From contig BLJB01000064.1 in NCBI GenBank assembly GCA_013423325.1, positions 1 through 64,000 on the forward strand: DNA of 64,000 nucleotides, read 5' to 3'. This document shows positions 23,956-35,636 of the stretch, piece after piece. The notes below the pieces were generated by a model. It ran no database searches. It had not been told where the DNA came from and worked only from the letters and a program-made list of their open reading frames with translations. Origin of the DNA: Usnea hakonensis. Its lineage: Eukaryota > Ascomycota > Lecanoromycetes > Lecanorales > Parmeliaceae. The position numbers and the translations under genes were made by a program. The number at the start of each line of letters is the position of its first letter. Within the stretch, counting starts at the first letter, position 1.

Positions 23956-24304
23956 CGGAGCAGAGTTGGTTTGTGATTTGCTAGGATAGAATGGGATAGA
24001 ATAGAATCAATTGGGTACTGTACATAAAATACCGTGAGGGTCAGAAAGGGGGAGGACGTCCCGTTCAAAAGCCATTACGCTATCTCGAATACCAAAAAAA
24101 AGGGCCGGGAGGGGTATGATCAGGGTAGAATATTAAGGTAGTCTAGTACATACACGGATCGAACTTTTCTATACTCCATAACAAGATGCTGACAGGATGA
24201 CAAAACGAAAACGGGATATCATTTCACAGACCCATCAACCCTCATACAATCTATCTCGAGATTCCACGTCTTCTCCCGCAGAAAACACCAACTCTCTCAC
24301 TCTC

Positions 24305-26841
24305 TCACCACCCCCCACTACCCCATTCATTCTCCGTAGCCTCGTTCTGCTCGTTGGTGTCCGTAGCCTCGCTCTGCTCGTTGGTGTCCGTTAGATGGAC
24401 ATCCTCCATGGCTTTCTCCGGTGTTGTCTCATTGTCTTTGTGGTGGATGACCTCCTCGTCAACCATGGGTTCGCCCCAGGCGCCATCTGCGGTGTTAGGG
24501 GTAGGCTCGTCGGCGGGTGTCTTCTGTTCTTCAACAACTTCGCCCCAAGTGTTCGAGGCGTCCTCCGCGGCGTTGGGTGTAGGCGCGTCGGCGGGAGTCT
24601 TGTTTTCTTGTACGACTTCGTCCCACGCACCCCAGGCGCCGTGCTCTGTATCAGCCGTGGGCTCGCCGGCCGTGGCCTTCTTTTCTTCTACGGCTTCGCC
24701 CCAAGCGCCCCAGGCGCCGTCTGCGCCATCAGCGGTGGATTCGCCGACCGTAGCCTTCTCTTCTACCGGAGCCTCGGCTCCCCAACCACCCCAGGCGCTA
24801 TCCGTGCCGAAACCGGTGGTCTCTTGAGTGGCAACTGGCTTCTCCTTTGGAGGATCGGCGATGGTCACCGAAGCCGCTTGGGTGCCTTTTCTGGCTGGGA
24901 TAATGATGAAAGACACTCCTGTATCTTTGTCTGTAACAGGTCAATTTCCTCGCTGGTTGAGGTGGAGTGGATGGGTCTAGGAAATACAAGGATGGGAAGG
25001 AATGAGAGGTGGAAGACATTGACTGACCTATTCCGCCTTGCTCATCTGGAGTTTCGATCTCTGACATATGGAAGTAATGTCTGGGATGATTAGCAACAAG
25101 GCAGGCTGGTGGTATATACGATCACCACGTACCTCTTTTGCTGCTTCGGCTGCTTGGTAGCCAACTGGTCAAGCTCAACGATGAAGCCGTGGCCAGAATT
25201 GGGATTGGTGGGAGGAGGATCCTTGTAGAGCTGAAAGTGTCAGCCACCGTGTATACTGAACGAGGCCAGCAGACTAGATAATCATACCACGACTTTGCCG
25301 TAATGAAGTCTGGCTGTTACGCGCGCCACGCGGTCCGGATCCTCTTCGCGGAGGTCCTTCGCGAGAGCTCCCTTCTCACCTTCCTCGCGGTCGTAGGATA
25401 CGCAAGTGCTCTTGACCGGCTTGAGTCCGTTTAGGGCCTTCTCGAAAAAACGCACCCTTTGAAGCCCGTTGTCAGCAAGTTTGGTAGCAATGGTGTTACG
25501 GGTCTGGAAATCCGTACTCTTCACCGTCTTTGCGCGCAATGATAAAGCCGAAGCCTTTCTCCTGGTTGAAACTCTGTCACATGGTCAAAGTCGGCTCTTG
25601 GGTGGTATTCAAGGACGCTCTAACCTTAATGGTGCCAAAGTCACGGCCCTCATCAGAGTAGTTAATCGGCGGCACGCCGTCTTCCTCGTGTATCTACCCA
25701 GGATATCAGTCAAGGTCACGCTCGCTGCATACGACTAATACCTTCTTAGCAGTGCCACCTTTTTCTGTGACCTCATAGACGAAGGAAACTGGTTGCCCGA
25801 CGCGAGGCTCAATGCCATCGGCAAATTCACGTTTATGGCCGAATATCTCGGTGGCGTCGACGCATCTAACGATAAAGGCAAAGCCTTTCTCCTCGTTCAA
25901 CGTCTAAAGATTGATTAGCTGGGAACTACTATAACCTTGGCATGAAAGAAGATGATGACGGGATATCCCCCCTACATACCTTTACGACCCCCATCTCGCG
26001 CTCCTCCTCTTCCTCGACGTTTTGCTCTATCGCGACTTCGACAGGGTTATCTCCTTCTTCCGCTTGAACTTTCGTGGCTGCAGCACCCTTTGGTCCTTCG
26101 CCAAAAACAAACGAAACTGCTTGCCCAACGTACGGCTCATCGAGTCCACCGAAGGATCTCTTGTGGAAGAATGCACTGCGCGAGGACAACATGATTAGCT
26201 CCTGATCATGGAAAACCGAAAGCGAAGTAAAAGAAAATCAGGGAATGGAAATCTTCGGCAAGCTTACTCCGCCTCTCCATTTGTGCGGCTAATGAAGCCG
26301 TAGCCTTTGTCTGCATTCCAGCGCTATCATATCCACACTTATCAGCCTCTACCTCTTGACAATGTCATTGGCGCAAAAAATGTCACGGACCAACGTCAAT
26401 TGGGATGAAGATATGGTGATGCAATAGAGCGTACCTTGATTGTGCCCATCTCTCGTGGCCCTTCGTCAAACAGAACAGCCTCTGCCATATCTTCAACAGC
26501 CACACCTCTCGCCTTACCGCCTTTTTCGTCGGCTTCATAGGTGAAGGACACCTTGGAACCAGGAACAAGTGCTTGTCGATCGGTAGTATCACTAGCATGG
26601 ACAAAAATGCTAGAGCAATTTCTTAGCATATGTTGTCCAGCTAAGAATCTAGTAACGTAAGAGGCCCAAGAGTCGGGGAGGGCGAAGCGTTGTGCAAAAG
26701 AGGCCTTACCTGTCGCCCGTCAGGTCACGCGTAATGAAGCCAAAGCCCTTGTCGATCCATTTCTAGTTTATTGTCAGTCAAGGGACACAGCTGTTGAAAG
26801 AAGTCGCTCACCTTGACAGTGCCGGTCTCACGGTCAGCCAT
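24305..26841 (-). CDS. Tandem cold-shock-domain protein with WG/GW-repeat tail
   Basis: Twelve exons join in phase (listed 5' to 3' on the minus strand): 26841-26812, 26762-26710, 26609-26435, 26323-26268, 26175-25980, 25903-25742, 25693-25625, 25573-25518, 25456-25288, 25230-25133, 25080-25028 and 24930-24305, giving 580 residues. Cold-shock domains follow one another. Domain 1 (about 5-68) has KGFGFI and IFVHAS; domain 2 (82-150) KGYGFI and AFFHKR; domain 3 (167-226) KGFAFI and IFGHKR; domain 4 (243-310) KGFGFI and VRFFEK. A degenerate fifth (about 318-397) has GHGFIVEL and HYFHMS. The KGFGFI-type and FVH-type blocks are the RNP1 and RNP2 nucleic-acid contacts. Residues 414-543 are five 26-residue repeats with WGxW or WG cores, and the protein ends in GSGGW. 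RNA binding is well supported. The tail resembles Argonaute-binding WG/GW regions; that role is inference. Full translation and start (MADRETGTVK) fit the family. Confidence 0.92.
24419..24808 (-). repeat. Five tandem 78-bp coding repeats (WG/GW units)
   Basis: Inside the last exon of the cold-shock gene, five units of exactly 26 codons follow without gaps. Each has a DGAWGAWGE-like head (units 1-3 with two Trp, units 4-5 with one), an acidic VVEE-like middle and a PTP or STA end. Trp lie at residues 419, 422, 446, 449, 472, 475, 501 and 524. A shorter 9-residue duplication (TDTNEQSEA, TDTNEQNEA) follows. Confidence 0.93.
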
Positions 26842-29204
26842 AGTGGGTAAGTTCAAAGTGTATAATGTGTAAGACGTGCGTAATGTGCGAATTATGGATT
26901 GACGAGAATAGGATCGGATTGCAGGTGATGGGTTTGGATATTTTCGTTATGGTAGAGAAAGTCGTTGTGTAAGTTGAAGAAGGTAAGACTCCGAGAGACA
27001 ACGCTTTATAGTGCGCGTCTTAAGCAAACGATTTCACTTGTGTTGACGATTAGTAACGCCCGATCTACGGTTCGGAAGGATTCTTTCTGGTTCTGTGACT
27101 TTTGAGTGAATTCTTCATGTGTTGGTTGGACTTTCAACACATGCTCGTCTGCCTTGAGGCAGATAGTGCAGGGAAAAAGCAGTCAAAGGCACTAAAAAGA
27201 GAGAGACGTCTTGTCACAAAAGCTCCTTAGGGAAATTAGGAAGCGGCTGCCTGCTTTGATACAGGTTTCAGAATCAGCAAGAGGGGAAGGACGCCTGCAT
27301 CCCAGGACCCGTTTCTTAAGTATGATTGGTCCGTGCCCTGGATAGCTTCAACGTTTGAACGGATTTCAGTCGTGGTTAATTTGAGAGTGGGGTGTGTAAG
27401 TGGCGCAACTTTTGATCGCTTTGGTCGGTGCTTCAAGCCCGGCTCTTTGTTGGCGATGAATTTTGTGCATACATAGTTTCTCTGCACGTGGTTTTGCCAG
27501 GTTGAATGATTTTGACAATTGTTGATTGTACGTTCTTTCGGCCGAGAGCCAGCCAAACTCAATGAAGCCAATTCTGATAAGAGCGAAGCGTAGGCACCTC
27601 TTTCTCAAGCGTTCCATCCTCCAGATACGCAGCTTCTGGAAACCGCCTTATCTGTCTGTATGCTGGAACTTTCGCTATAGGTCCCTCTCGTGATACACAT
27701 CTTTCCCAGCCCAAGCTCACACCTTCCTCCAAGCTCGCAGTCTTGTCCCTCGAAGTACGGAAGTCCACCTCGGACCTGCACCATATCTTCTCCAATTTTC
27801 CGACATTTTCCCAAACTTGTGCTGTCTCTTCCCTAGTCTTAAACACCCAGCACGTGCACTGAAGTTAGCTGTTGCACGTTCTCCTGCAAATGTTCAATTC
27901 CAGTCTGCTAGCGGAAGTTGGCATGTTCTCAGCAAACGCCATCGTATTTCCCAAGCTCCTTAGTCGTATTAAACCCTAGTCATCCCAGCGACGACCAAAA
28001 AGACAAGGGACTTGTAATGTAGACTGCGCCTCAGCGATACTATCATTATCATTACACTGTGGCTGGGGAAGCTGCTTGACCATGTGTTGAAAATTAAAGG
28101 TAGACAGAGATGTCTGCCGACTCTCCGGCGCTAATTGCGGGGAGACGTCAGAGCCGAGGCTAGCCTGATCAGAGTTAGCGCCAGTCGTCGGCCCGAAACA
28201 AACTCAAGTACCTTGTCCCAAATACGGAGTACGACAGGAGTACAAGTACGAGCAACCCTCATGTGAAGATAGGATGAAGCTGCAACAACAGTGCCGACTT
28301 TCCACTGTAGACTTTCATGAAAGAAAAGAAAACCCCCATCTCAATACCCCTACCAATCCTCCAGCAGCCATTAGGAGTAGCAGCGGGAGGTCATGCTGAA
28401 GTATCTTCACATTTTCCTACAAGAGAGCTCCTACCAGTGTCGGGATGAAATGCTCTAGGTTGAAAGCCAGGACCGATCTTCAACATATATCGTAACAGCG
28501 ATCCAGAACTCCTGATCAAGATATCCGATGAAGGGAGCAGAGGCCGATCAGTCTACAAGGAGTTGTTGAATTTGATATATCATGACAAGGAGCCAACTGA
28601 ACAGACCACGCATTCCCAAAGCAAATCGATGGGTAGATGTAGTAAGCGGTATCCTGTAGCGTAGCAATCTCCCCCCACGATGCAGAGGCAGCTGCTGACA
28701 TTTCCAGTGTCGAGGGTGGATGCACGTGCTATGCCATACCGATCTATATTGAGGTATCATGTCTGGAAGCTGTCGTAGATAGGAAGTTTGAGAGGAACTG
28801 CAATCGATAACATGAAACGCTCATGTGAATTTGCTAGCGAACTTGCGTGAGCTCCGATTCTTCTTGTCTCTAGAGTGTGAGTATTGCAACTCGGAGTCTT
28901 CGTGAGGTCGCAAACAGTGCTGAAGAAAAGACAGAATTGCAGCTCGTGCAGCCAACGGTTCTGGTTCATACTCTATGTTACTGGCAGTACACCCTCGCCG
29001 CGCAGCTCTCTGTTCTGTTAGACCTGCGTAGCATTTCGGAGGTTGCCAGCCCACGCCGTCACACCGTCGATCACGATCCAACTTCGCTACTGAGCCAATG
29101 TACCACTTCGTGTGCACTTTCCATAGCCATCTGAGTAATTCGCGCACACTCGAGAGGTTTCGAAGGGAGGGATGTTGATATAGTTCCACGACCCCCACGG
29201 GTGG
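26842..29204. other. Spacer, no gene seen
   Basis: About 2.4 kb upstream of the cold-shock gene and downstream of the CorA-like gene. It should hold the promoter of the first. Short minus-strand frames at 27236-27846 and 28516-28969 have no motifs and no splice-consistent links. Confidence 0.5.
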
Positions 29205-30747
29205 TCATTTGGTAGCCCATTCATCTGGCGTTTGCTTCCTCCATTTGCTCTCGAGACCAACACTGGCAAATCTTGTCAGTAACAAAACCACAGCCGTCAG
29301 CGGCAAAGCCACCGCGAAGAATACTCTGAAAGTATCCACCAATGTTGAAAGGTTGCTATTCATACTGAAGAGGGATGTTGTGAATGATAGAGGTACAAAG
29401 GTAATCGCTAGCCAGGTCAAACGAGCAAGACTACGGTTTTGTTCGTAAGCTTTCTTGCTCTCCTCGATTGACATCACTGCAGTGACGACCGTCATGATCC
29501 TATCAGCCTGAACTTGTAGATTCTGAATGTCGGAAAACAGGATTTCAAAATCTCTTTGAAGATCTTCGACGTGGTTCTCCGGATAAGACGCGAAATTTTT
29601 GCGTTTGATGACCTTCTCCAGCAGTTCAGAAACAAGTGAGCGATAGATTGGTAATCTTCGTCTCCAACTGTGCTGTTTGGCGATTGTAATCTGCAAACCA
29701 CCATTCTTACCTTGTATTTTCGAATTCTCAATCTCCCATTCAAGTTGTGTAAGACGAGTTGTAGCATACTTTACTAGGGTGTACCACTCTGCGCAGACGA
29801 TCATGAGCGTCTTCTTGAAGAGTAGACGCGGATCTTTCCCTATCTTCGTAATTTCCTCAATGCTTAGGGTGCTAGTGTAGTGAATAACATCTTCGAACGT
29901 TGACGATCTTGGCTCTCCTCTAGGGACAATGGGTACACTCATGGACGGGCAGTCGAAGAAATTACGATAGCCACCCCAGATTGGGAAGCCTTCGGATACT
30001 GTTGGATCCACCAGTAAGATACCTAGATAGAAAGCAAGCATATCAATACCCTACAAGAAGCGACAATGCACAATGAGATCACATAAAGAGACGGAATTTA
30101 CCAAGCACACCCGTTTCTCCGGGCTTATTAGGTCTGATCCAAAGAGACGCCCTACTTCGAATCAAGCCAACATCAGACTTGGGAATGTCGACATCAGGTA
30201 CCCAGTTGCCGTCTCTATCTACTCTTCGAAGTACATTGAAACCCCCAGCTTGCTGCTGAGCCCTTTTTAGGCTCTCTTCGCTCCGAAAGTATCTTGTTTG
30301 CGCATAGCGCACGTGTAGATACGAATGCTTTCGTGATATCACGTCGAGGTCTGGTAGCTCAACCCAAGGGTCTCGAGAGTTGTACCAGATGTAGTCGGAC
30401 AGATGGCTTCGAAAAAATAGAGGATCAATATCAAACCGGGCGCCAAATGCCTCGATCACATCCCGGGAGAGGTCCTCCACCACAAATAGCCTGGCGTGTA
30501 CATTGTCATGTGTAATTTGGTCTCCATTGAGAGCGCTATCCAATTCTTTGAAATTCACGTAATTATCTCGGTGCACTGCAGCATTCGACTCAAATGTGAG
30601 CATCGCAACCTTGACTCTGCTCGCTCTCTCTCTTCTGTCCTGGTCGTTCAGAAATTTCTGTTTAGGTGGAGCTGTGGTCACTTTCATAAAATCTGCGAGA
30701 TACGATATATGTGGCCATTCTTGAGCAAGGGACTCCAGGTATCTCAT
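29205..30747 (-). CDS. CorA-like Mg2+ transporter family membrane protein
   Basis: Two exons, 30747-30102 and 30022-29205, joined by a 79-bp intron in phase, give 487 residues. The long N-terminal part is soluble (YLESLAQEWPHISYL near the start, then LFVVEDLSRDVIEAFGARFDIDP, the usual start of the CorA-type cytosolic domain in fungi, shown here only in part: VIEAFGARFDIDP). A helical region (DIQNLQVQADRIMTVV) precedes two C-terminal membrane segments, LTWLAITFVPLSFTTSLF (about 417-434) and FRVFFAVALPLTAVVLLLT (about 447-465). The loop motif is SMN (435-437) where true CorA channels have GMN. Many fungal members share this change and their transport activity is unproven. An upstream frame at 30662-31039 overlaps the start in another frame and is not included; an upstream exon cannot be fully excluded. 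Confidence 0.84.
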
Positions 30748-31766
30748 ATAAGGCTTCGAATCCCTGCTTGAGGTCAGAATGGTCCAACCTAGCTACTACG
30801 AGCTCAATGACATACGAAGTGGTAGGCTTGAGCTTCGAATTGTCTTTCTCTATCAATCGTCCATCCAGGCCGATGCGGCTTGGTTCATAGACGTCGCCAA
30901 TATAGTAAGGGTCTCCAGCCTCATGTGTATGCGGCACTAGACGAGATAGTGAGGAGAGATCTGGTGCCCAAAGACCCCGGTTGGTATGATTCCATCGGGG
31001 GAGAGTCTTTTCAGGTTGGTCTGTTCCGAAGACCTCCATGTGTAAGCGCAGAGAGACTACCTATTGTCTGAAATACAGCCTGCAACAAAGATGCGGAGCC
31101 GTAGGGAAAGATTGCTCCTCACTGTCCGAGTCAATAATTTTGTCTTTTGAAGATGAATTAACGTAAATGCGATGAAAGTCGAGGCTTCTCAATGACGCCG
31201 CAAGGCTGTTCAGAAGTCTGCCGCTAACCGAATTGAGTTAACACAGCCACAGTGGCGTCACGCCAAATCATCCTACAACCGAGCAACTCCTTTCCCTTTA
31301 AACATTCCTCCAGCAACCAGAACCAATTCCAATGTCCACAACCATCGAAGCTAGATACTGGTAAATGAGACCGGGGGGACAGAATAAGTTGAAAAAAAGT
31401 CCCTGTGCGTCGTGGCTAGCGTAGTGCGGAGAGGCGGAGATACATCGATGACTGAGCGCAATGTAGGTTGGCGAATTCTATGGGTTTTGGTACCTGGGGG
31501 TAGGGTGTTCATGTGAATGGAGTGGCTTTTCTTAGTAAGGGCATGATGGTATCTTTGATGGTGGGAGTATGGTAAATGGGGGAGTTGTTAGTATATATGT
31601 AAGGGATGTATGGTATGGTGGATAAATTGCGTACTTCAACTGGAGAGAATTTACGGAAACAGTACCTTTCAAGTATGAGTGTATAGGTCTTAAATAGATC
31701 ATGGTCACACAGCACTGATGGGTTATAGAGAGAAAAGATTTGATCATAAAAAGACGACGGAAACAT
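30748..31766. other. Spacer, no firm gene
   Basis: About 1 kb. A minus-strand frame at 30662-31039 (start MEVFGTDQPEK) reaches into the CorA-like gene in a different frame. It has no known motif and may be chance or an unrecognised 5' exon. The rest shows nothing. Confidence 0.4.
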
Positions 31767-33414
31767 CTATACGTAATCATCAGCGCGCCGGCTACGACCG
31801 GTCGTCATGTCCTTCTCGGACGCAAATCTCAGGCTATCAAGACTATCCATCCGATCCGCCTTCATCTTCATGTTGACATTTTCAAAGCTACAGGGACGCG
31901 AGTCAGTGGTTGTCCAAACGAAATACATGTAGCAATCGGACTCACGAGCTATACACGGCATTTGGCGGGACAATGGTAGACTCGGAGCCAAATTTCGTAA
32001 AAGCAGTAGTTGACCCTGGCCCTCGTGGAGAATCGTCTCCCAATTGCTTTAGTGTGTCCTCGTTTAAGTTGAGAGAGTTTATCTGGACGTTCTTGAGGCT
32101 GCGCATGAAGCCGTGTGAAGTAGCGCCAACGAAGAGTGGTCGCAGTAACGGTAGGCAAGCGCCAACGATGCCCACGGAAGATTCGACCATTGGCCAGTAC
32201 ACCAGACGTGACTCTATATCTGTAGATTTGTAAGACAGGAAGCAACGAACACATGCATTAGGAGAGACATACAGCTGATGTCTAGGAATCCCACACTTAA
32301 TTCTGCGATTTACGAGTCAGCATCGGCCGCACTGATAGTGTCATTTTGGACACGCACCCTGCACAATTTGGTTGAAGCTTACGAGCTTTGCGATTCCCGC
32401 TCCGACGGTCCTGTGATCTGATAAGCAGATATTGGATTGGCTGGATGCTCTGCGACTTACAGTCCTCCGAGGAGAAACATGCCGCTGACAGCAAGCTTAT
32501 GTCTCGCAGGTAGTTGCATCACCCAGATCTGGTACCAGATTAGCAAAGATCAAAAGCCTAGATGAGGAGGAACCTACGCATGGAAGCGGGAGAGTCAAGA
32601 TAATTACTAGTGAAGCTTTAGCTGACGATGACCCAGAAGCGAGGCGTTTCTTACGGTCTGTGAGAACATCTGACCAAGCTTGAACAAGATACATTGTGTT
32701 CGTGTTGATGCACTTGTCGGCTGAACCGCCGGCGCCGTACCAATTTATCCATATTGGCCAGCATTGGAATAGGTTGGCGAAGAAGAAAGCGATTGTCCAC
32801 ATAAGGACGACCACGATCATAGTCCACACAGTTGGTTTGACGAAGGTGCCCTTGAAGATCCTGGAAGTGCTTGTCAGACGGTAGAGACAGATCAATAAGA
32901 GCGATCTTACCTTTTGTAGAACAGCAATACGGACAATTTTGTGAAACCGAAAGCCAACGTTGTCGTAAGTTGCGTCGCAAAGAGAACCTGCAGGCACTGT
33001 CAACCCGAGGACGGCGCATTTGATAACATATTTTACCTGTTCAAAGACAGCCAAGCGGTGAATAACGCCGTCTTCTTGAAAATTGAGGTGCTGCCCTAGG
33101 TTGCCAATTGAAGTACCTTTCAATTGTCAGAGAGCAAGCGGGCAGTCTTTGGAATCACTCATCCTTACCAACAACCATGCAAACCGCCGTGCCAATTGTC
33201 AGAAGCTGTCTGGAAATCAGTCTCCCAATTTTTGGCACAATTTGCAGATTTCGAATATAGCTCAACATACCAGTGCTGGCAAAATCATGTAGTCATCCCA
33301 TGAAAGCGTCGCCTGTTTGATGCGTCGAGCATAAAACCGCATGGCGGTGACAATCATGGCGAGAAGGCTCAGAACAATAGCGAGAGCATACATTTTCCCA
33401 GCTGACTCCGCCAT
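31767..33414 (-). CDS. PTH11/rhodopsin-like seven-helix membrane protein
   Basis: Eleven exons join in phase (5' to 3' on the minus strand): 33414-33271, 33205-33169, 33116-33037, 32987-32911, 32860-32655, 32606-32578, 32528-32461, 32410-32358, 32302-32273, 32219-31946 and 31887-31767, giving 372 residues. The family text is complete: MRFYARRIKQATLSWDDYMI, TIGTAVCMVVG, FTKLSVLLFYKRIF, VVVLMWTIAFFFANLFQCWP, DKCINTNTMY, ILTLPLPC, RHKLAVSGMFLLGGL and YWPMVESSVGIVGACLP. This is the fungal rhodopsin-fold domain of PTH11-like receptors, without the CFEM domain of true PTH11. A role in surface or nutrient sensing is family knowledge for some members only. The junction before the ninth exon has an alternative (donor GTGTCC with acceptor at 32296) that also keeps phase. 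The tail after residue 330 is charged and cytosolic. Confidence 0.92.
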
Positions 33415-35352
33415 AGTGAAGTCGAGTATTGTAAGACGCGGGTGAGAACGATGGTGATCACCTCAGCTTACTGCTCTCTTGAAATGACTGACCGAGGGAA
33501 TTACACAAGTCAGGCGAAAGCAGTCGTCAAAAGTGAGCTTTAAGGAATTAGGAAGAAGGTCAGGGGTTACAATGGGAACGGCTGATTAAAGGCATTTCCG
33601 GGCTTTCAGCTTTTCAGTCGTGGGCCAGGAAGCCAAGGCTAGAGAAAAGGTGTCCGTTGTGATTTAGCCCGCATGATCCCAAGCTGTGAGCCCGCGGTGG
33701 TCGTGCAACATTGAACTAGGGTATCCAATTATAGCAACAAGTCGTCGGAGACATGAAGAAAGAAATCATGGTGAAACTTGACCAATGCATGAACCCCTCA
33801 CGGGCTTTGGACTAGCTGGCACTTAGCTGGTTCCAGGTACCAATAAGTTGCCGAATAGTCCATAGGGTAATTTTCTAATTGAATGGTAGCCGAACGAGTC
33901 TTTTTTCCGTCTGAGATGCTGGGAGAGAGATTAGAGTGGGAGGCTAGCTCCTATTTAGGCCTAAGTATGCTGCGAAATCTGGGTCCATAGTCCATATAAT
34001 TGGATCAGATTTGGCGGGCCGTGGCGTTTTAGGAAATTTGTTACTGATCATTCTGAAACGTTGCCAAAGGTCCAAGAGGGTTTCGAGGCTTGATTTTGAA
34101 AAAGTATCTCGGGCCTTTCTACAAGTCAACTTTGCTTAAAGCTTGAACTTTTTCAAAAGGAGAATAGTTTTATGCTTTGAAGATTTTGATGAAACGCGGA
34201 GATGGCGGTAGCTCGGACACTAAAACTTATAAGCGATAGCCGCTCCAAGCAATCCCGCCCAAACAAAAGCCACTCCTGCACTACCAACCCCCTTATACAA
34301 CATACAACATAGTCCAAGTCCTTTAAGCTGAAATGATTAATATCTGCAGCCTTTCGTCGTTCATAGTGGACTGTCAAGCATCTTGAGCTCTCGCTACCGT
34401 TTCTGCACCGGTGCGCTTTGCTTTTGCCCGCTGCTTGATACTGTTATGAACGCCGGTTTCGAATCGCTGCAAAGTGCATTGGTCTGCGCTCGACGATTTC
34501 CCCGGCGGACCATGCGCAACGCGGAGGCAACGCAATCTTCAATCTTCATGGACGAGTCGAGATCCCAAGGACTTTATGAGGCACGCAATGTATGAAGTAC
34601 TCCTCCAAAGATTGAGCTAAGCAGTCGGTTACAATGACAGCCGACAAGATCATGAAATATGCCCTTGACTAGAGAAAGTCATTCGCATTAATTTCGGAAT
34701 TTCACTATTGAGTTTTGATGCCGTGCGGAGTCGCACATACCGGCGTCATCTCCGCATCGTAAGTTCTCTTTGACACGACCATGCAGGGGGCCCTATATCT
34801 GGAGCGTCGCGCTTTCTCATTGGTGCGCAAAGGCGCCAAAAGGGAGCTCTTTGACCACATTCCGGATATGTAAATGTAACTGAAAAGCTAGGAGAATTAT
34901 ATGCAAGGTACATGCAAGGGACATCCCATGATTCCAACGATCCACCAATGGCGGCCTAGATTCACTAGGCTCTAGCCAAACAGACTAACCTTCCCCAACC
35001 ACCTTTTCACGCCGCATCTATGAAACAGCAATAATGGCTCACGAAGCCCAACCGTGCAGCAGGACAGCTTTGAGCTAGAAACATCAAACAAAGCGCCAGT
35101 AGTATTAATATGTGCCTCCGCCCCCAAATCCTTGGGACAAATTTGCATCTTGAAAAGTGCCGGCTTACTTGGGGCCTCGGCGAAACGCTTGCAATAGGAG
35201 ACAGTAGTATCCTCATCTCAGATCTGTATATGTATCCTCTCACGTCTATCCTATCTGAAGCTCGCTGTCTCTCGTCTCTGCCCAGCCACTCCTTGCGCTC
35301 CAACAGCTCTACCCTCCCCACCAAACGTCACCAATAAAGCGCACTTATCAAA
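33415..35352. other. Spacer, no gene seen
   Basis: About 1.9 kb between two genes read outward. Frames at 33944-34377, 34383-34595 and 35007-35337 have no motifs. Promoters of the flanking genes should lie here. Confidence 0.5.
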
Positions 35353-35636
35353 ATGCGTCCATCCACAATCCTCTATACCGCCCTCCTCCTCCTCGTCGCT
35401 CCAGCAATCACCTTCCCTTTACACCGAGGTATGACAGTCTCTGACCTCGCCCCTGATCATAATCTCACCGCGTCCCAGATACCATCAAATCCTTAGTCAA
35501 CCGCCAATTGACCCTCGTCAACGTGGATAACGCGGTACCAGCGTCACCCCTACCTGCACAGCCGGAGATCGATCCAAAAGGGCCGATCAACAAAGATTCA
35601 TCAGACGTATGCTCAAGATTCGCAATCTTGTGTTAG
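35353..35636 (+). CDS. Small secreted protein candidate
   Basis: Two exons, 35353-35428 and 35479-35636, joined by a 50-bp GT..AG intron in phase, give 77 residues. The start is a strong signal peptide (MRPSTILYTALLLLVAPAIT, then FPLHR). The mature part is short, Pro- and Asp-rich, with only two Cys near its end. The first exon is purely signal peptide, a common layout for small secreted fungal proteins. No family is recognised. The last codons could instead be an intron start (GTATGC near 35608), so the C terminus is uncertain. Confidence 0.42.

Noticed and set aside
10535..24304. Secondary-metabolite cluster around the MFS transporter
   Set aside because: No synthase, cytochrome P450 or cluster regulator lies nearby.
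24354..25093. Plus-strand frames of 157 and 232 codons
   Set aside because: They lie antisense to the last exon of the cold-shock gene, and the repeat structure explains their length.
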